A stretch of 64,000 nucleotides of DNA from UBA7672 sp040398425. GTDB lineage: Bacteria; Pseudomonadota; Alphaproteobacteria; Caulobacterales; Hyphomonadaceae. Below are positions 36,612-45,315 of the stretch, one piece after another. The stretch covers positions 1 to 64,000 of the forward strand of contig JBBATZ010000004.1 of the NCBI GenBank assembly GCA_040398425.1, written 5' to 3'. The notes under the pieces are model-generated. The model had not been told where the DNA came from and searched no databases. It was given only the letters and a program-made list of their open reading frames with translations. Position numbers and translations under genes: made by a program. Every line of letters begins with the position of its first letter. The first letter of the stretch is position 1.

Positions 36612-37319
36612 TTATGGCGCCCAGACGGCGTGGACGGGCACTTTGCGCTGCGCCAGAAGTTCGCGGATTGGCGACGCGCCTTCGCCGGCCTTGGCTTCGT
36701 TGTAGACGCTCAGCTTGTCCTGCCCCATGAACAGGATGACGATGCGGCGCGACGACAGGATGCCGGGGATGGTGAGCGTCATGCGCTCGGGCGATCCGGC
36801 AGCCCCGGGCGCGTGAATGCCGGCAAGTTTGCGCGTGCCATTCGGATCGACGGCCGCTGCATAGCCTTCAGCGCCAGGGATCAACGACGCGATGTGGCCG
36901 TCGGGACCCATGCCGATGAGGCATATGTCGAACGGCATGATCGGAGCGATGCGCTTTTCAGCAGTGGCGGCGCCGCCTGATGCTTTCGCGTGATTGGTCT
37001 TCAGCAGAATGAAGGTCGCGCCGGCAGCCCGGCGGCGGATGAGCAGGTCTCGCACCAGGAATTCGTTGGAGGCTGGATCCTGCGGGTTCACCCAGCGCTC
37101 GTCCGTAACCGTCAGGGAGACCTTTTCCCAGTTGATCGGTGCGTTCGACAGCGCGTCGTAGAGTGGGCCGGGTGTCGTGCCGCCTGCGAGCGCCATCGAG
37201 GCCTTGCGACGCTTGCGGATGATTTCTCCGAGGCGATCCTGGAAGTCCTGGCACAGGCCGGCGAACAGGCGCTTGCGATCCTGGTAGAACGTTTCTTCGT
37301 GCGTCGTCACAGTGCTCAT
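36612..37319 (-). CDS. pgl: 6-phosphogluconolactonase
   Basis: Hydrolyses 6-phosphogluconolactone. The 235-residue protein shows ALAGGTTPGPLYDAL, VTDERWVNPQDPASNEFLVR and CLIGMGPDGHIASLIPG, all typical of the NagB-like DevB/Pgl family. Its start overlaps the zwf stop by four bases (ATGA). It is convergent with the curli operon, only 23 bases apart. Confidence 0.95.
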   Translation of the reverse strand: MSTVTTHEETFYQDRKRLFAGLCQDFQDRLGEIIRKRRKASMALAGGTTPGPLYDALSNAPINWEKVSLTVTDERWVNPQDPASNEFLVRDLLIRRRAAGATFILLKTNHAKASGGAATAEKRIAPIMPFDICLIGMGPDGHIASLIPGAEGYAAAVDPNGTRKLAGIHAPGAAGSPERMTLTIPGILSSRRIVILFMGQDKLSVYNEAKAGEGASPIRELLAQRKVPVHAVWAP

Positions 37320-38767
37320 TCGTACCAGCTATGGCCATTACGTTCAGTGAGTGCGAAAGCGCCGGCGGGGCCCCAGCTTCCAGCTTGATACGGGGCAGGC
37401 TTGATGCCCGTCCGCGCCCAGCCTTCGATGATGCGATCGATCCAGAGCCACGCAGCTTCGGCTTCGTCGCGGCGCACGAAGAGCGTGGAGTTGTCGTTGA
37501 TGGCTTCCAGCAGCAGGCGTTCGTAGGCAATGCGCCGGCGTTTTTCACCTTTGAAGGCGTCAATCAGGGAGAGGTTGAGCGAAAGGGGCTGCAGCTCGTA
37601 GCCGTCCTGGCTGAGCGACGGCGTCTTGTTCATGATGGTGAGTGAGATCGATTCTTCGGGCTGCAGCGTGATGGTCAGCCGGTTCGCCATCAGCGGCGCG
37701 CCGGAAAAGATCGAGTGCGGCACGTCGCAGAACTGGATGACGATCTGTGAATGGCGAGTCGGCAGCCGCTTGCCCGTGCGCAGGTAGAAGGGCACGCCGG
37801 CCCAGCGCCAGTTGTCGACATGGGCGCAGAGCGCGACGAAGGTTTCCGTGCTGGAGGGCTTGCCGTTTTCCTCTTCGGTGTAGCCCGGCACGCTCTTGCC
37901 GTCGGCGACGCCGCGCACATACTGGCCACGCACCGTCTTCATCAGAAGATCAGCGTCGGGAATGGGGCGCAGGCTGCGCAGCACCTTCACCTTCTCGCTG
38001 CGCACGGACTCCGGCCGCATGTCGTGCGGCGGCTCCATCGCGATCAGGCAGAGCAGCTGAAGCAGGTGGTTCTGCACCATGTCGCGCGTGGCGCCGTATT
38101 CGTCGTAATAGTCAAAGCGTCCCTCGACGCCGAGCGTCTCGGCGACTGTGATCTGAACATGCTCGATCGTGTGGCGGTTCCACAGCGGCTCAAAGAGCGC
38201 GTTGGCAAAGCGGAGCGCGATCAGGTTCTGGACGGTTTCCTTGCCCAGATAGTGATCGATGCGGAAAATGCGGCTTTCGGCGAAATGCTCGGCAATCGCG
38301 CTGTTGATCTCGTCGCCCGTCTTGAAGCTCTTGCCGATCGGCTTTTCGACGATGACCCCATTGGGCGCCCCAGTGAGGCCGACGGCGGCTAGGCCCCGCA
38401 CGATCGGAATGTAGAGAGCGGGCGAGGTCGACAGGTAGAACAGGGCGCCGCCGCTCTGACCATTCAGCTTGTCGCGCAGCGTGGCGTAGGTTGCCGGGTT
38501 GGTGGCGTCGCCGGGAGAATAGGTCAGGCGCTTCGAAAACGACGCCCAGGACCCCTCCGAGAAGAATGCGCCGGCGCGCTCGCGCACCCAGCCTTCGACC
38601 TCCTTGCGGAACTCCGCATCGGTCAGCGCGGAGCGCGCCGCGCCGACTATCCTCAAATCAGGGGGCAGAAGGCCGTCGGCATCCAGGAAGTAGAGGGACG
38701 GGAAAAGCATGCGGCGGGCGAGGTCGCCGGTCGCGCCGAATATGACAAAGGCCCCCGAGATGGACAT
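37316..38767 (-). CDS. zwf: Glucose-6-phosphate 1-dehydrogenase
   Basis: Oxidises glucose-6-phosphate to the lactone with NAD(P)+. The 483-residue protein has the nucleotide motif FGATGDLARRM near residues 9-19 and the active-site RIDHYLGKE near residue 165. FAALCAHVDNWRWAGVPFYLRTGK-type sequence is typical of the C-terminal domain. It is translationally coupled to pgl. Together with edd-eda on the same strand it completes the Entner-Doudoroff route. Confidence 0.96.
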   Translation of the reverse strand: MSISGAFVIFGATGDLARRMLFPSLYFLDADGLLPPDLRIVGAARSALTDAEFRKEVEGWVRERAGAFFSEGSWASFSKRLTYSPGDATNPATYATLRDKLNGQSGGALFYLSTSPALYIPIVRGLAAVGLTGAPNGVIVEKPIGKSFKTGDEINSAIAEHFAESRIFRIDHYLGKETVQNLIALRFANALFEPLWNRHTIEHVQITVAETLGVEGRFDYYDEYGATRDMVQNHLLQLLCLIAMEPPHDMRPESVRSEKVKVLRSLRPIPDADLLMKTVRGQYVRGVADGKSVPGYTEEENGKPSSTETFVALCAHVDNWRWAGVPFYLRTGKRLPTRHSQIVIQFCDVPHSIFSGAPLMANRLTITLQPEESISLTIMNKTPSLSQDGYELQPLSLNLSLIDAFKGEKRRRIAYERLLLEAINDNSTLFVRRDEAEAAWLWIDRIIEGWARTGIKPAPYQAGSWGPAGAFALTERNGHSWYE

Positions 38768-38955
38768 GTTGCGACCTCAGATCGGTGCAGGCCTGCCGGT
38801 CAAGCGGAAATACGCACCCGGCCGCAGTTATGCCGGTCTCTCCAGACCGGAACAGGCTGTTCCATATGTGTCGCGCCCAAAAATCTGGCTGACAGCTACA
38901 AACGGGCAGAGCCCTTGTTGTTTCAGGGGAGTACCATGCTAATAATTTGGGCACG

Positions 38956-39029
38956 GCGGGTGTAGCTCAATGGTAGAGCAGAAGCTTCCCAAGCTTACGA
39001 CGAGGGTTCGATTCCCTTCACCCGCTCCA
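38956..39029 (+). tRNA. tRNA-Gly (anticodon CCC)
   Basis: A 74-base cloverleaf. The acceptor GCGGGTG pairs with CACCCGC, the D-arm is GCTC...GAGC, the anticodon loop TTCCCAA gives anticodon CCC, and the T-arm is GAGGG-TTCGATT-CCCTT. The discriminator is T and CCA is encoded. The top pair of the anticodon stem (G-A) is a mismatch. No integrase lies next to it. Confidence 0.95.
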
Positions 39030-39341
39030 GGTATTTGCTGAGCCTCCGATAAGCCAGACGGCCGAGCTGCAACAAAAAAGCATGTCCAAACGGTTGGGAC
39101 GGCGCGCGCGAGGAGCAGGCACTAAGAAAACGGCCAGTCGCTCTAACCAATTTCCCTAGATTGCGCATGGATTGTCTTTGATCCGCACCGCAGACCAACT
39201 TTTCCTCGTTGTGACACGGGGGAAAATGGGTACGTTGACGTAAGCATAAGCTAAACTCGACCAAGTCGATGACATTAAGAGAATCGGACGCGAATGGGGG
39301 CGTGGGCGGTTAGTACTATGCCTTTAGGGGGAAGTGACTTG
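39030..39341. other. Region between tRNA-Gly and the MarR gene
   Basis: About 310 bases, AT-richer than its surroundings. A minus-strand open frame here ends inside the tRNA and is an artefact. Nothing else is recognised apart from the MarR ribosome site GGGGGAAG at its right end. Confidence 0.6.
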
Positions 39342-39752
39342 ATGGACGCCAGCGTCGTCGCGCGACTGCTCGAACAGACCGCGCGCGCAGTATATGACGC
39401 GCGGGGACCCAAGGCCATCCATGCTGGCCAGTGGGCCGTGCTGAGATACCTCGCGCGGGCGGGCCGGCAGGCGCGGACTGTCGGGGGGGTTGCGACCTAT
39501 CTTGGAGTGACGCACGCGCCGGCTTCGCGCGCGGTCGCATCGCTGGCGCGCAAGGAATATGTGACCGTGAAGCCCGATCCCGAGGATCGCCGCGTTCGCC
39601 GGGTCGAGCTCACTGCGTCCGGCATGGCCATCCTGGAGCAGGACCCTGTCCACAAGCTGACGGACGCGATCGATGCCCTGAGCTCGGAGAAGCGCAAGGA
39701 CCTTGCGACGATGCTGGAGACGCTCTACGCGCGTCTCGTAAATCCTACCTGA
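39342..39752 (+). CDS. MarR-family transcriptional regulator
   Basis: A 136-residue winged helix-turn-helix protein. AGQWAVLRYLARAG opens the DNA-binding domain, VGGVATYLGVTHAPASRAVASLARKEYV is the helix-turn-helix, and PDPEDRRVRRVELTASG the wing. The ATG at 39342 is preceded by GGGGAAG at a good distance; an upstream ATG at 39294 lacks a site. It is followed 22 bases later by the methionine sulfoxide reductase gene, so it may regulate a redox operon. Ligand and operator are unknown. Confidence 0.88.
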   Translation: MDASVVARLLEQTARAVYDARGPKAIHAGQWAVLRYLARAGRQARTVGGVATYLGVTHAPASRAVASLARKEYVTVKPDPEDRRVRRVELTASGMAILEQDPVHKLTDAIDALSSEKRKDLATMLETLYARLVNPT

Positions 39753-39774
39753 AGCGCGACACGGCGGACCAGAC

Positions 39775-40266
39775 TTGGCCGAACAGCAGATCCAGTATTC
39801 AGCAGACAAGGCGACGGCCTATCGCGAGCTCGTCGCCGAGATCGGCAGTGTCGTCGCCGGCGAGACGTCGCGGACAGCGCGTTACGCCACCTCAGTCTCG
39901 TTGCTGAAGGCGGCGTTCGGGGAGCGCTTCTTCTGGTGCGGCTTCTATGAAGTCGATCCGGGCAAGAGCCGCGAACTGGTCGTCGGGCCGTATCAGGGCA
40001 CGCTGGGCTGCCTGCGGATTCCTTTTGCGAAGGGCGTGTGCGGGGCATGCGCCGCCAGCGGCGAGACGATCATCGTCCCTGATGTCCATGCGTTCCCCGG
40101 CCACATCGCCTGTGACTCGCGCTCGAACTCCGAGATTGTCGTGCCGGTCTTCGATGCAGGCGGCGCGCTGGTCGCCGTGCTCGACGTCGACTCGACCGCG
40201 TTCGCGGCGTTCGATGAAGTGGATGCGCGCGGGCTTGAAGCCGTGTGCCGGGCAATGCTGGCTTAG
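39775..40266 (+). CDS. msrC: Free methionine-(R)-sulfoxide reductase (GAF-domain fRMsr)
   Basis: A 163-residue single GAF domain that reduces free Met-(R)-sulfoxide. Cysteines at 79 (LGCL), 89 (GVCG) and 113 (IACD) have the same spacing as the catalytic cysteines 84, 94 and 118 of the E. coli enzyme. FWCGFYEVD and FPGHIACDSRSNSEIVVPV are typical. The start is a TTG. The stop overlaps the stop of the convergent cystatin-like gene. Confidence 0.9.
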   Translation: MAEQQIQYSADKATAYRELVAEIGSVVAGETSRTARYATSVSLLKAAFGERFFWCGFYEVDPGKSRELVVGPYQGTLGCLRIPFAKGVCGACAASGETIIVPDVHAFPGHIACDSRSNSEIVVPVFDAGGALVAVLDVDSTAFAAFDEVDARGLEAVCRAMLA

Positions 40267-40658
40267 TCAGCCTTCTCGAGACGGGTCACGGAAAACGCGC
40301 TCTGCGGGCTCCGGAAAACCGTCACGTGGTAATGAGCGCCGCCGGCCAGCGAGATGGCGAAGGCGTAGTTGTATCCAGCGACCACCTGCAATGACACTTC
40401 GACATTTTCCACCGCGGGGCGCGTGGGCTCGCGGGCGTAGATGGCGGCCATGGCAATGGCTCGAGCGGCCTGCATACCCTGATCCAAGGTGCCGATCGGG
40501 GCGTATCCGCCGGGCATGGCGGGAGGCGACGCGGGGGCCGGTTCAATGGCTTCGGCTGCAGTACCCGTCGGCGTTGGCTCTGGTTCCGGCGTAGCGGCCG
40601 GAGCGGGCGCGCAGGCGCTTACAGCGGCGCAGACAACAAGTGCTGAAACCCCGCGCAT
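40263..40658 (-). CDS. Cystatin-like lipoprotein 1
   Basis: A 131-residue protein with a lipobox (VSAC, Cys16), then a Pro/Ala/Thr linker to residue 48. The last 80 residues have the cystatin plan: GlyGly at 50-51, a helix (QGMQAARAIAMAAIYA), and a beta-strand carrying QVVAG at 91-95. QxVxG is the papain-inhibiting loop of cystatins. It would be anchored in the cell envelope. Seventeen bases separate it from a related gene upstream on the same strand. Inhibitor activity is inferred from the motif only. Confidence 0.72.
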   Translation of the reverse strand: MRGVSALVVCAAVSACAPAPAATPEPEPTPTGTAAEAIEPAPASPPAMPGGYAPIGTLDQGMQAARAIAMAAIYAREPTRPAVENVEVSLQVVAGYNYAFAISLAGGAHYHVTVFRSPQSAFSVTRLEKAD

Positions 40659-40675
40659 GCCAATTCGCGTTCGCG

Positions 40676-41026
40676 CTAGCCGACCTTCTCGTAGTCGGTC
40701 ACTTTCATCTGGTTCTGCAGGTCGCGGTAGACCACCACCTTGAAACGGGAACCACCGGTCATGGTGATGTCGAAGGCGTAGTTCAGGCCCGCGACGACCT
40801 GCACCTCGACCTCCACCTTCTCGACCAGAGCGCGCGTGGGATTGCGCTTGTAGATCTCGCTGACGGCGAGCGCCTGCGCTTCCTTGGCGCCAACGGTGGA
40901 CTCATCGGCTTTTGCGTAACCGCCTGTGATGACGGCTTCGCGTTCAATGACTTGTTCAGCCTGCGGCGCGGGTGTGGCGCATGCCGCAAGCATTGCGAAC
41001 GCGAGGAGGCTGGTCTGAAATTTCAT
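40676..41026 (-). CDS. Cystatin-like lipoprotein 2
   Basis: A 116-residue protein with lipobox LAAC (Cys16), a short linker, GlyGly at 35-36 and QVVAG at 76-80 followed by LNYAFDITM. It is clearly related to its downstream neighbour but has a shorter linker, so the pair looks like an old tandem duplication. The ATG at 41026 places the signal peptide at the N-terminus; a longer frame is rejected. A role as an envelope cysteine-protease inhibitor is plausible but unproven. Confidence 0.72.
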   Translation of the reverse strand: MKFQTSLLAFAMLAACATPAPQAEQVIEREAVITGGYAKADESTVGAKEAQALAVSEIYKRNPTRALVEKVEVEVQVVAGLNYAFDITMTGGSRFKVVVYRDLQNQMKVTDYEKVG

Positions 41027-41109
41027 TGCGAGCACCTGAAGTTGTTGTGTCGGTAGATTAGGCGAAGCGGCATGAATCCGATACCGGAGAATGTCGTCGT
41101 GTCGGGCGC

Positions 41110-41880
41110 TCAGCCGGCCTTGGCCCATTTGCCGTCAACGCCCTTGCGATAGAAGGTGAAGCTCGCCGGATCCCATTGCGGGTCATCCTGGCCGAGCATG
41201 TGGAAGAGCGCGTAGCCGTTACGGCCTTCCCAGAATTGCTGTGCGCCCATGGTTACACCATTGGGGCCGCACGCATCCCATGGCTCGCCGCCGGACATCG
41301 CGTCCATCTCGGCTGCGAGTTCGGCATTCGGCATCAACTTGAAAGCCGTGCCCGCGATGACCGGGCCGCTGAATGGCTCCGTCGCGCAGCGTGTGCGCTG
41401 GTCTTCGGGTGCGCTGGCCAGCGTCTTCATCGCTGCTTGTTCGGGAGTCTCGCCTTTCTCGACCGGAACCACCTGCAGGATGAACATCGCCTGATCGTCA
41501 GGCGTGCCGTCCATGCGGTATTTCACATAGCCCTGCACGTAGGAATAAACGTGCGGCACCCAGCCCTCCGCAGAGCAATCCTGTGCACGGAAGGCCAGCG
41601 CAAGATCTCCGGAGACGCTGACCTCCTGCGTGCGCCAGACGCATTTGGTCGCGAGCTTGGGCGCCTGCGCGTCGATCTTGAGGAAGTCGGCGGAGTTGGA
41701 ATTGCTGCACAGGCCGGTGACGGGGAGTTTGGCGCCACAGCCAGCGGTTGCTTCAGACGCTGCGGGTGCAGCTGAGGCCTCGGCTCCGAGTGCAGCATCT
41801 TTCTCGCCCCCGCAGGCGGAGAGCGCGAGCAAAGCCATCGCACAGAGCAGGGCGCGCGGCGCACCTTTCGGAAAGGTCAT
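41110..41880 (-). CDS. Hypothetical lipoprotein A (paralogue of 45316-46050)
   Basis: A 256-residue protein with lipobox LSACGG. Six or more Cys residues in the mature part suggest disulfides. The C-terminus (WDACGPNGV, QFWEGRNGYALFHMLGQDDP, WDPASFTFYRK) aligns well with the lipoprotein at 45316-46050 (SACGPFGY, VWWEAHGPHAIFHATGQD, WDPTLFVFYKR). No known family is recognised. The two copies flank a PqaA-like hydrolase and an MFS transporter. The start at 41880 fits the signal peptide. Confidence 0.75.
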   Translation of the reverse strand: MTFPKGAPRALLCAMALLALSACGGEKDAALGAEASAAPAASEATAGCGAKLPVTGLCSNSNSADFLKIDAQAPKLATKCVWRTQEVSVSGDLALAFRAQDCSAEGWVPHVYSYVQGYVKYRMDGTPDDQAMFILQVVPVEKGETPEQAAMKTLASAPEDQRTRCATEPFSGPVIAGTAFKLMPNAELAAEMDAMSGGEPWDACGPNGVTMGAQQFWEGRNGYALFHMLGQDDPQWDPASFTFYRKGVDGKWAKAG

Positions 41881-41965
41881 GAACGGGCATCCCGTGAACT
41901 CAGCGCCGACGACGCCAGCATTGTTGTAGCGTCGCCAGCTTCGCGCGCTCAAGCAAGACGCTGCA

Positions 41966-43441
41966 TTACTTCGGCTTGGTGCTCGCGTACTTTGCTGCGG
42001 CATCCGCCCATTTGAAGGGCAGGGTATCTGGAAGGATGCTCACCTCGGTTGTGAACTTGAATGGGGCGGAGGGAATGCCGCTGTCGAAGGATACCTCGAC
42101 AAAGAAGGCGGTGTACCCCTCCGTGGGCATCGGGACCTGCGCCAGATAGTTTCCTTCCGTGCCCGGCTCAATGACGGTGGAGGTGTAGGCCTTGCCCAGT
42201 GACTCGACACGGAAGTCACGCGCCTTTGGATTGTGGGCCTGCCAGAGTTTCACTTCGATCGGCTTGTCCAGCGGGCGCAGGGTGATGCCGTTGGTGTCGA
42301 CCTTGTTCCAGATGAAGTCCGGCCGCTTGCCGCCGGTGATCACCGAATTGTACCACGCCAGCATGCTGTCGACTGCGTCGGAGCCCGCGAGGTTGTGGGC
42401 GGCGTTCTCGACATAGCGGATGCGTTTTTCCTGCGGCAGGTCCTTGTAGTAAAACCGCGAATTGTCCGGCAGGAAGAACTGGTCGCCCGAGGCGTTGACT
42501 AGGAACTTCGGGATCGTGAGCCGCGCCCGGTTGCGATAATTGTAGGGGTCCTCGATCGCGAGCACCGCCTGGTATTCTGGCGTGCTGATCTTGTGCGGGA
42601 AGAGGCCGTGCTTGACGTAGTCCTCCAATGACGGCGCGAAGAAGCCGAGCACTTCGAAATGGTGCTTGGTAATCTCCTCTGAGTTCAGAGCGTCGATCAC
42701 CATTGGCATGATGCCGATGACGCGTTCGTCCACCGCGCCGACCAGCCATGTGGTCCAGCCGCGCTTGGAGGCGCCTGCGACGACGAACTGGTTGATGGCG
42801 ACCTTGCCGCCGGCATCCGACTTCATGAACTCCTGCGTCGCGTCCATTGCCTTGACGCCGGCCTTCACCATGGCGAGGCGGACGAGCCATTCATCGTCCT
42901 TGGTCGTGAAATGCTTCACGCGCGTGTAGGCGATGGTGTCGTCCTCGACACGCGCGACGCCAGGCGAGTCGGTGAAGCGCAGCGGCTGGTTCGGGACCAT
43001 GCCGACTTCGGCGACGACGGAGCCGGTCTCCTTTGCAATGCGGATGGAGCGATCCTGGGCTTTGGTCGGCGCCGGATCTGTGTTGTCGCCCTGCCAGATG
43101 AAAAGGAGCGCCTTGTCGTGCTTCACCTCGGTCGGCTTCACGATCGTCATCCAGTGCGTCCACACCGGCTTGTCGACATCGGCTGATGTGCGCCAGGTCT
43201 GCGACGTCATGTTGAGGACGTAGGTGGTCTGGCCATCGCCCGGGTATGTGCCGACCAGCTCCCACTTGTAGGATGGGTCGGGCTTGTAGACGTAGGAGTC
43301 GAGCGCGGTTTTCTCTTCGGGTTTGACGGAGAGGTCGACGGCGACCGGCGCTGGCGCTGCGGGTTCCGGCGCAGGGGCCGATGGGTTGCAGGCTGCGAGC
43401 GCGATGGCGCAGGCGAACGCGGTAAGCGTATGTCGGATCAT
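41966..43441 (-). CDS. PhoPQ-activated pathogenicity-related (PqaA-type) alpha/beta hydrolase, lipoprotein
   Basis: A 491-residue protein with lipobox IALAAC. VAGASKRGWTTWLVGAVDERV contains the nucleophile Ser of the PqaA/AprA family. VIDALNSEEITKHHFEVLGFFAPSLEDYVKHGLF, LAIEDPYNYRNRARLTIPKFLVNASGDQFFLPDNS and RYVENAAHNLAGSDAV are family blocks. PqaA in Salmonella is linked to melittin resistance; the substrate is not known. The start at 43441 fits the signal peptide. It lies between lipoprotein A and an MFS gene on the same strand. Confidence 0.88.
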   Translation of the reverse strand: MIRHTLTAFACAIALAACNPSAPAPEPAAPAPVAVDLSVKPEEKTALDSYVYKPDPSYKWELVGTYPGDGQTTYVLNMTSQTWRTSADVDKPVWTHWMTIVKPTEVKHDKALLFIWQGDNTDPAPTKAQDRSIRIAKETGSVVAEVGMVPNQPLRFTDSPGVARVEDDTIAYTRVKHFTTKDDEWLVRLAMVKAGVKAMDATQEFMKSDAGGKVAINQFVVAGASKRGWTTWLVGAVDERVIGIMPMVIDALNSEEITKHHFEVLGFFAPSLEDYVKHGLFPHKISTPEYQAVLAIEDPYNYRNRARLTIPKFLVNASGDQFFLPDNSRFYYKDLPQEKRIRYVENAAHNLAGSDAVDSMLAWYNSVITGGKRPDFIWNKVDTNGITLRPLDKPIEVKLWQAHNPKARDFRVESLGKAYTSTVIEPGTEGNYLAQVPMPTEGYTAFFVEVSFDSGIPSAPFKFTTEVSILPDTLPFKWADAAAKYASTKPK

Positions 43442-43533
43442 GATGTGCCTCCCCTTGCGTGCGCCGCTGCCGTGCGCATCTGCGGGAGAGATATTGGCAC
43501 GAGTTGGTCTGGAGCGAAATCGTCCAGGGTGCA

Positions 43534-43573
43534 CCAAAAAACAAAAGCCGCGCGCTGAGGGCAGCGCGCGGCT
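43534..43573 (-). terminator. Strong Rho-independent terminator of the MFS gene
   Basis: On the minus strand AGCCGCGCGCT pairs with AGCGCGCGGCT around a six-base loop, followed by TTTGTTTTTTGG. It lies 22 bases beyond the MFS stop. Confidence 0.92.
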
Positions 43574-43594
43574 CTGTTTGTCGAGTCCCGTCGA

Positions 43595-45181
43595 TCAGGC
43601 GTTGGCGGCAGCGTTGGCTTTCGCTTTCCGGGCGCCCGCGCCGATGACCAGGACGAGGCCGAGTATCGCGGCGAGGATCAGCAGGACCAGTTGCATCAGC
43701 GGCATCACGTCGGTGGACGTCATGCCGGCCACGCCGCCGAAGTAGTAGCGGGCGCCAAGACCGGCGATGCCGGTCAGCAGGAGCAGGATGCCGGCGCTGA
43801 AGCCGCCGTCCGACACCGGTGAGTCCGACTTCACTTCACGATGGATCGCGATGGCCTGCAGCACCATGAAGAACACCGCGACGCCGAAGAACGGCGTCAT
43901 CCACAACAGCGCGTCGCGCAGGCCTTCGGCGCCGGCGAGCGCCTTGTCCATGCCCGCCGCGACCTTATTGGCCGAGAAGTTGGTGGACAGGATGCCGACC
44001 AGCGTCGGACCGCCGCCGAGACCGATGAAGTTGAGGACCATCAGGAGGATGGCGCTGGACATCGTGCGTTGCGACGGCTTGACCGAGTTGTTCACCATGG
44101 CGAGCGCCGGGGCGAGGTAGAAGATGTTCAGCAGCAGCGGCAGGATCAGCAGCCACAGCCCGGTCGGCCAGTCTGTCGCCTGGGTGTAGAGATACCAGAA
44201 CGGCGTCGCCGCCGTCATGGCGATCAGCGGCGTCAGCGCGTACCAGACCTTCGAGCGCTTCACCATCAGGTCGACGATGAAGCCAGACGCGATGGTGCCG
44301 ATGCCGATGCCGACGCCGATCACCAGCGCGTACCAAAGCGACAGCTCGGCCGGCGTCATATGGAGCGTGCGAAGCAGGAAGGATGCGTTCCAGCCGAGCG
44401 CGGCATAGCCGACGAAGGCCGAAAGGCCGCAACCCATTGCCGTCCACAGCAGGGCCGGGCGGCTGATGAACTGCCAGAAGGTGGCGCCGAAGCTGGAGCG
44501 CTCGCCAGCCATGGCCGCCAGCTTTGCCGGGTCCATGGCGCCGCGCTTGGGCTCGCGCACGACGAAGACCATCAGAAGGGCTGCGATCACGCCGGCGACG
44601 CCGATGGCGATGAAGGCGGTGCGCCAGCCATAAGCCTCGCTGACCTGGGCGCCAAAGGCGATGGCACCAGCCTGGCCGAGCGGCACGCCCATGGAGAACA
44701 GCGCCAGCGCAATGCCGCGTTTTTCGGCGGGGAAGTAATCCGAGATGATCGAGTAGGAAGGCGGGGCGCCCGCCGCCTCGCCCACGCCGACGCCGACGCG
44801 CGAGAGCAACAGCGTCGTGTAGTTCTGCGACAGGCCGCACATGGCGGTGAAGCCCGACCACAGCGTCGCGCCGACGAAGAGGATATTGCGGCGGCTGGTG
44901 CGGTCGGCGAGGAAGCCGACGACGACGCCGAGGACAGTGTAGACCAGCGCGAACCAGAAGCCGGTCATCCAGCCCATCTCAGCGTCGGTAAGGCCTACGG
45001 TTGTCCCGTCGGGTAGTTGCTTGAGGAAGGCCGGATCGTTCTTGATCGACTCGATCAGCACGGACATCAGCTGACGGTCGAGGAAGTTGAAGATGTAGAT
45101 CATGGCCAGCATGGCCAGCACGATCCAGGCATAAAGGCTCGTGCGTTGCGCCCCGAGCGGCGCAGCAGCGGTATCGTTCAT
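43595..45181 (-). CDS. MFS transporter, spinster-like
   Basis: A 528-residue transporter with 12 or more predicted helices. NFLDRQLMSVLIESIK near residue 40, GFLADRTSRRNIL (the A-motif between helices 2 and 3) and SRVGVGVGEAAGAPPSYSIISDYFP are typical of spinster-like MFS proteins, which move sphingosine-phosphate-like or aromatic/organic-acid substrates. A C-terminal extension of about 90 residues adds two further hydrophobic segments. The substrate is not predictable. The start at 45181 follows GGGAGGGAAC, a strong ribosome site. Confidence 0.9.
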   Translation of the reverse strand: MNDTAAAPLGAQRTSLYAWIVLAMLAMIYIFNFLDRQLMSVLIESIKNDPAFLKQLPDGTTVGLTDAEMGWMTGFWFALVYTVLGVVVGFLADRTSRRNILFVGATLWSGFTAMCGLSQNYTTLLLSRVGVGVGEAAGAPPSYSIISDYFPAEKRGIALALFSMGVPLGQAGAIAFGAQVSEAYGWRTAFIAIGVAGVIAALLMVFVVREPKRGAMDPAKLAAMAGERSSFGATFWQFISRPALLWTAMGCGLSAFVGYAALGWNASFLLRTLHMTPAELSLWYALVIGVGIGIGTIASGFIVDLMVKRSKVWYALTPLIAMTAATPFWYLYTQATDWPTGLWLLILPLLLNIFYLAPALAMVNNSVKPSQRTMSSAILLMVLNFIGLGGGPTLVGILSTNFSANKVAAGMDKALAGAEGLRDALLWMTPFFGVAVFFMVLQAIAIHREVKSDSPVSDGGFSAGILLLLTGIAGLGARYYFGGVAGMTSTDVMPLMQLVLLILAAILGLVLVIGAGARKAKANAAANA

Positions 45182-45315
45182 AGTTCCCTCCCGGAGCGCC
45201 GGTGTTCCGGCCCCTCTCGACACGCGGTAGTTTCCATATCGCGCGCGGGTTGGCGAGAGGATTGTCGCCGCAGGGGAACGGGCGATTCATGCCGCAGGTG
45301 CGATAGGCGCTGGCG

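Noticed and set aside
38956..39029. tRNA-Gly as an attachment site of a genomic island
   Set aside because: No second copy of the tRNA 3' end and no integrase is present in the window.
38995..39264. Minus-strand frame ending LERVKGIEPSS
   Set aside because: It runs through tRNA-Gly; this ending is a well-known artefact of antisense tRNA reading.
43841..45016. 391-residue plus-strand frame
   Set aside because: Antisense shadow of the MFS gene at 43595-45181.
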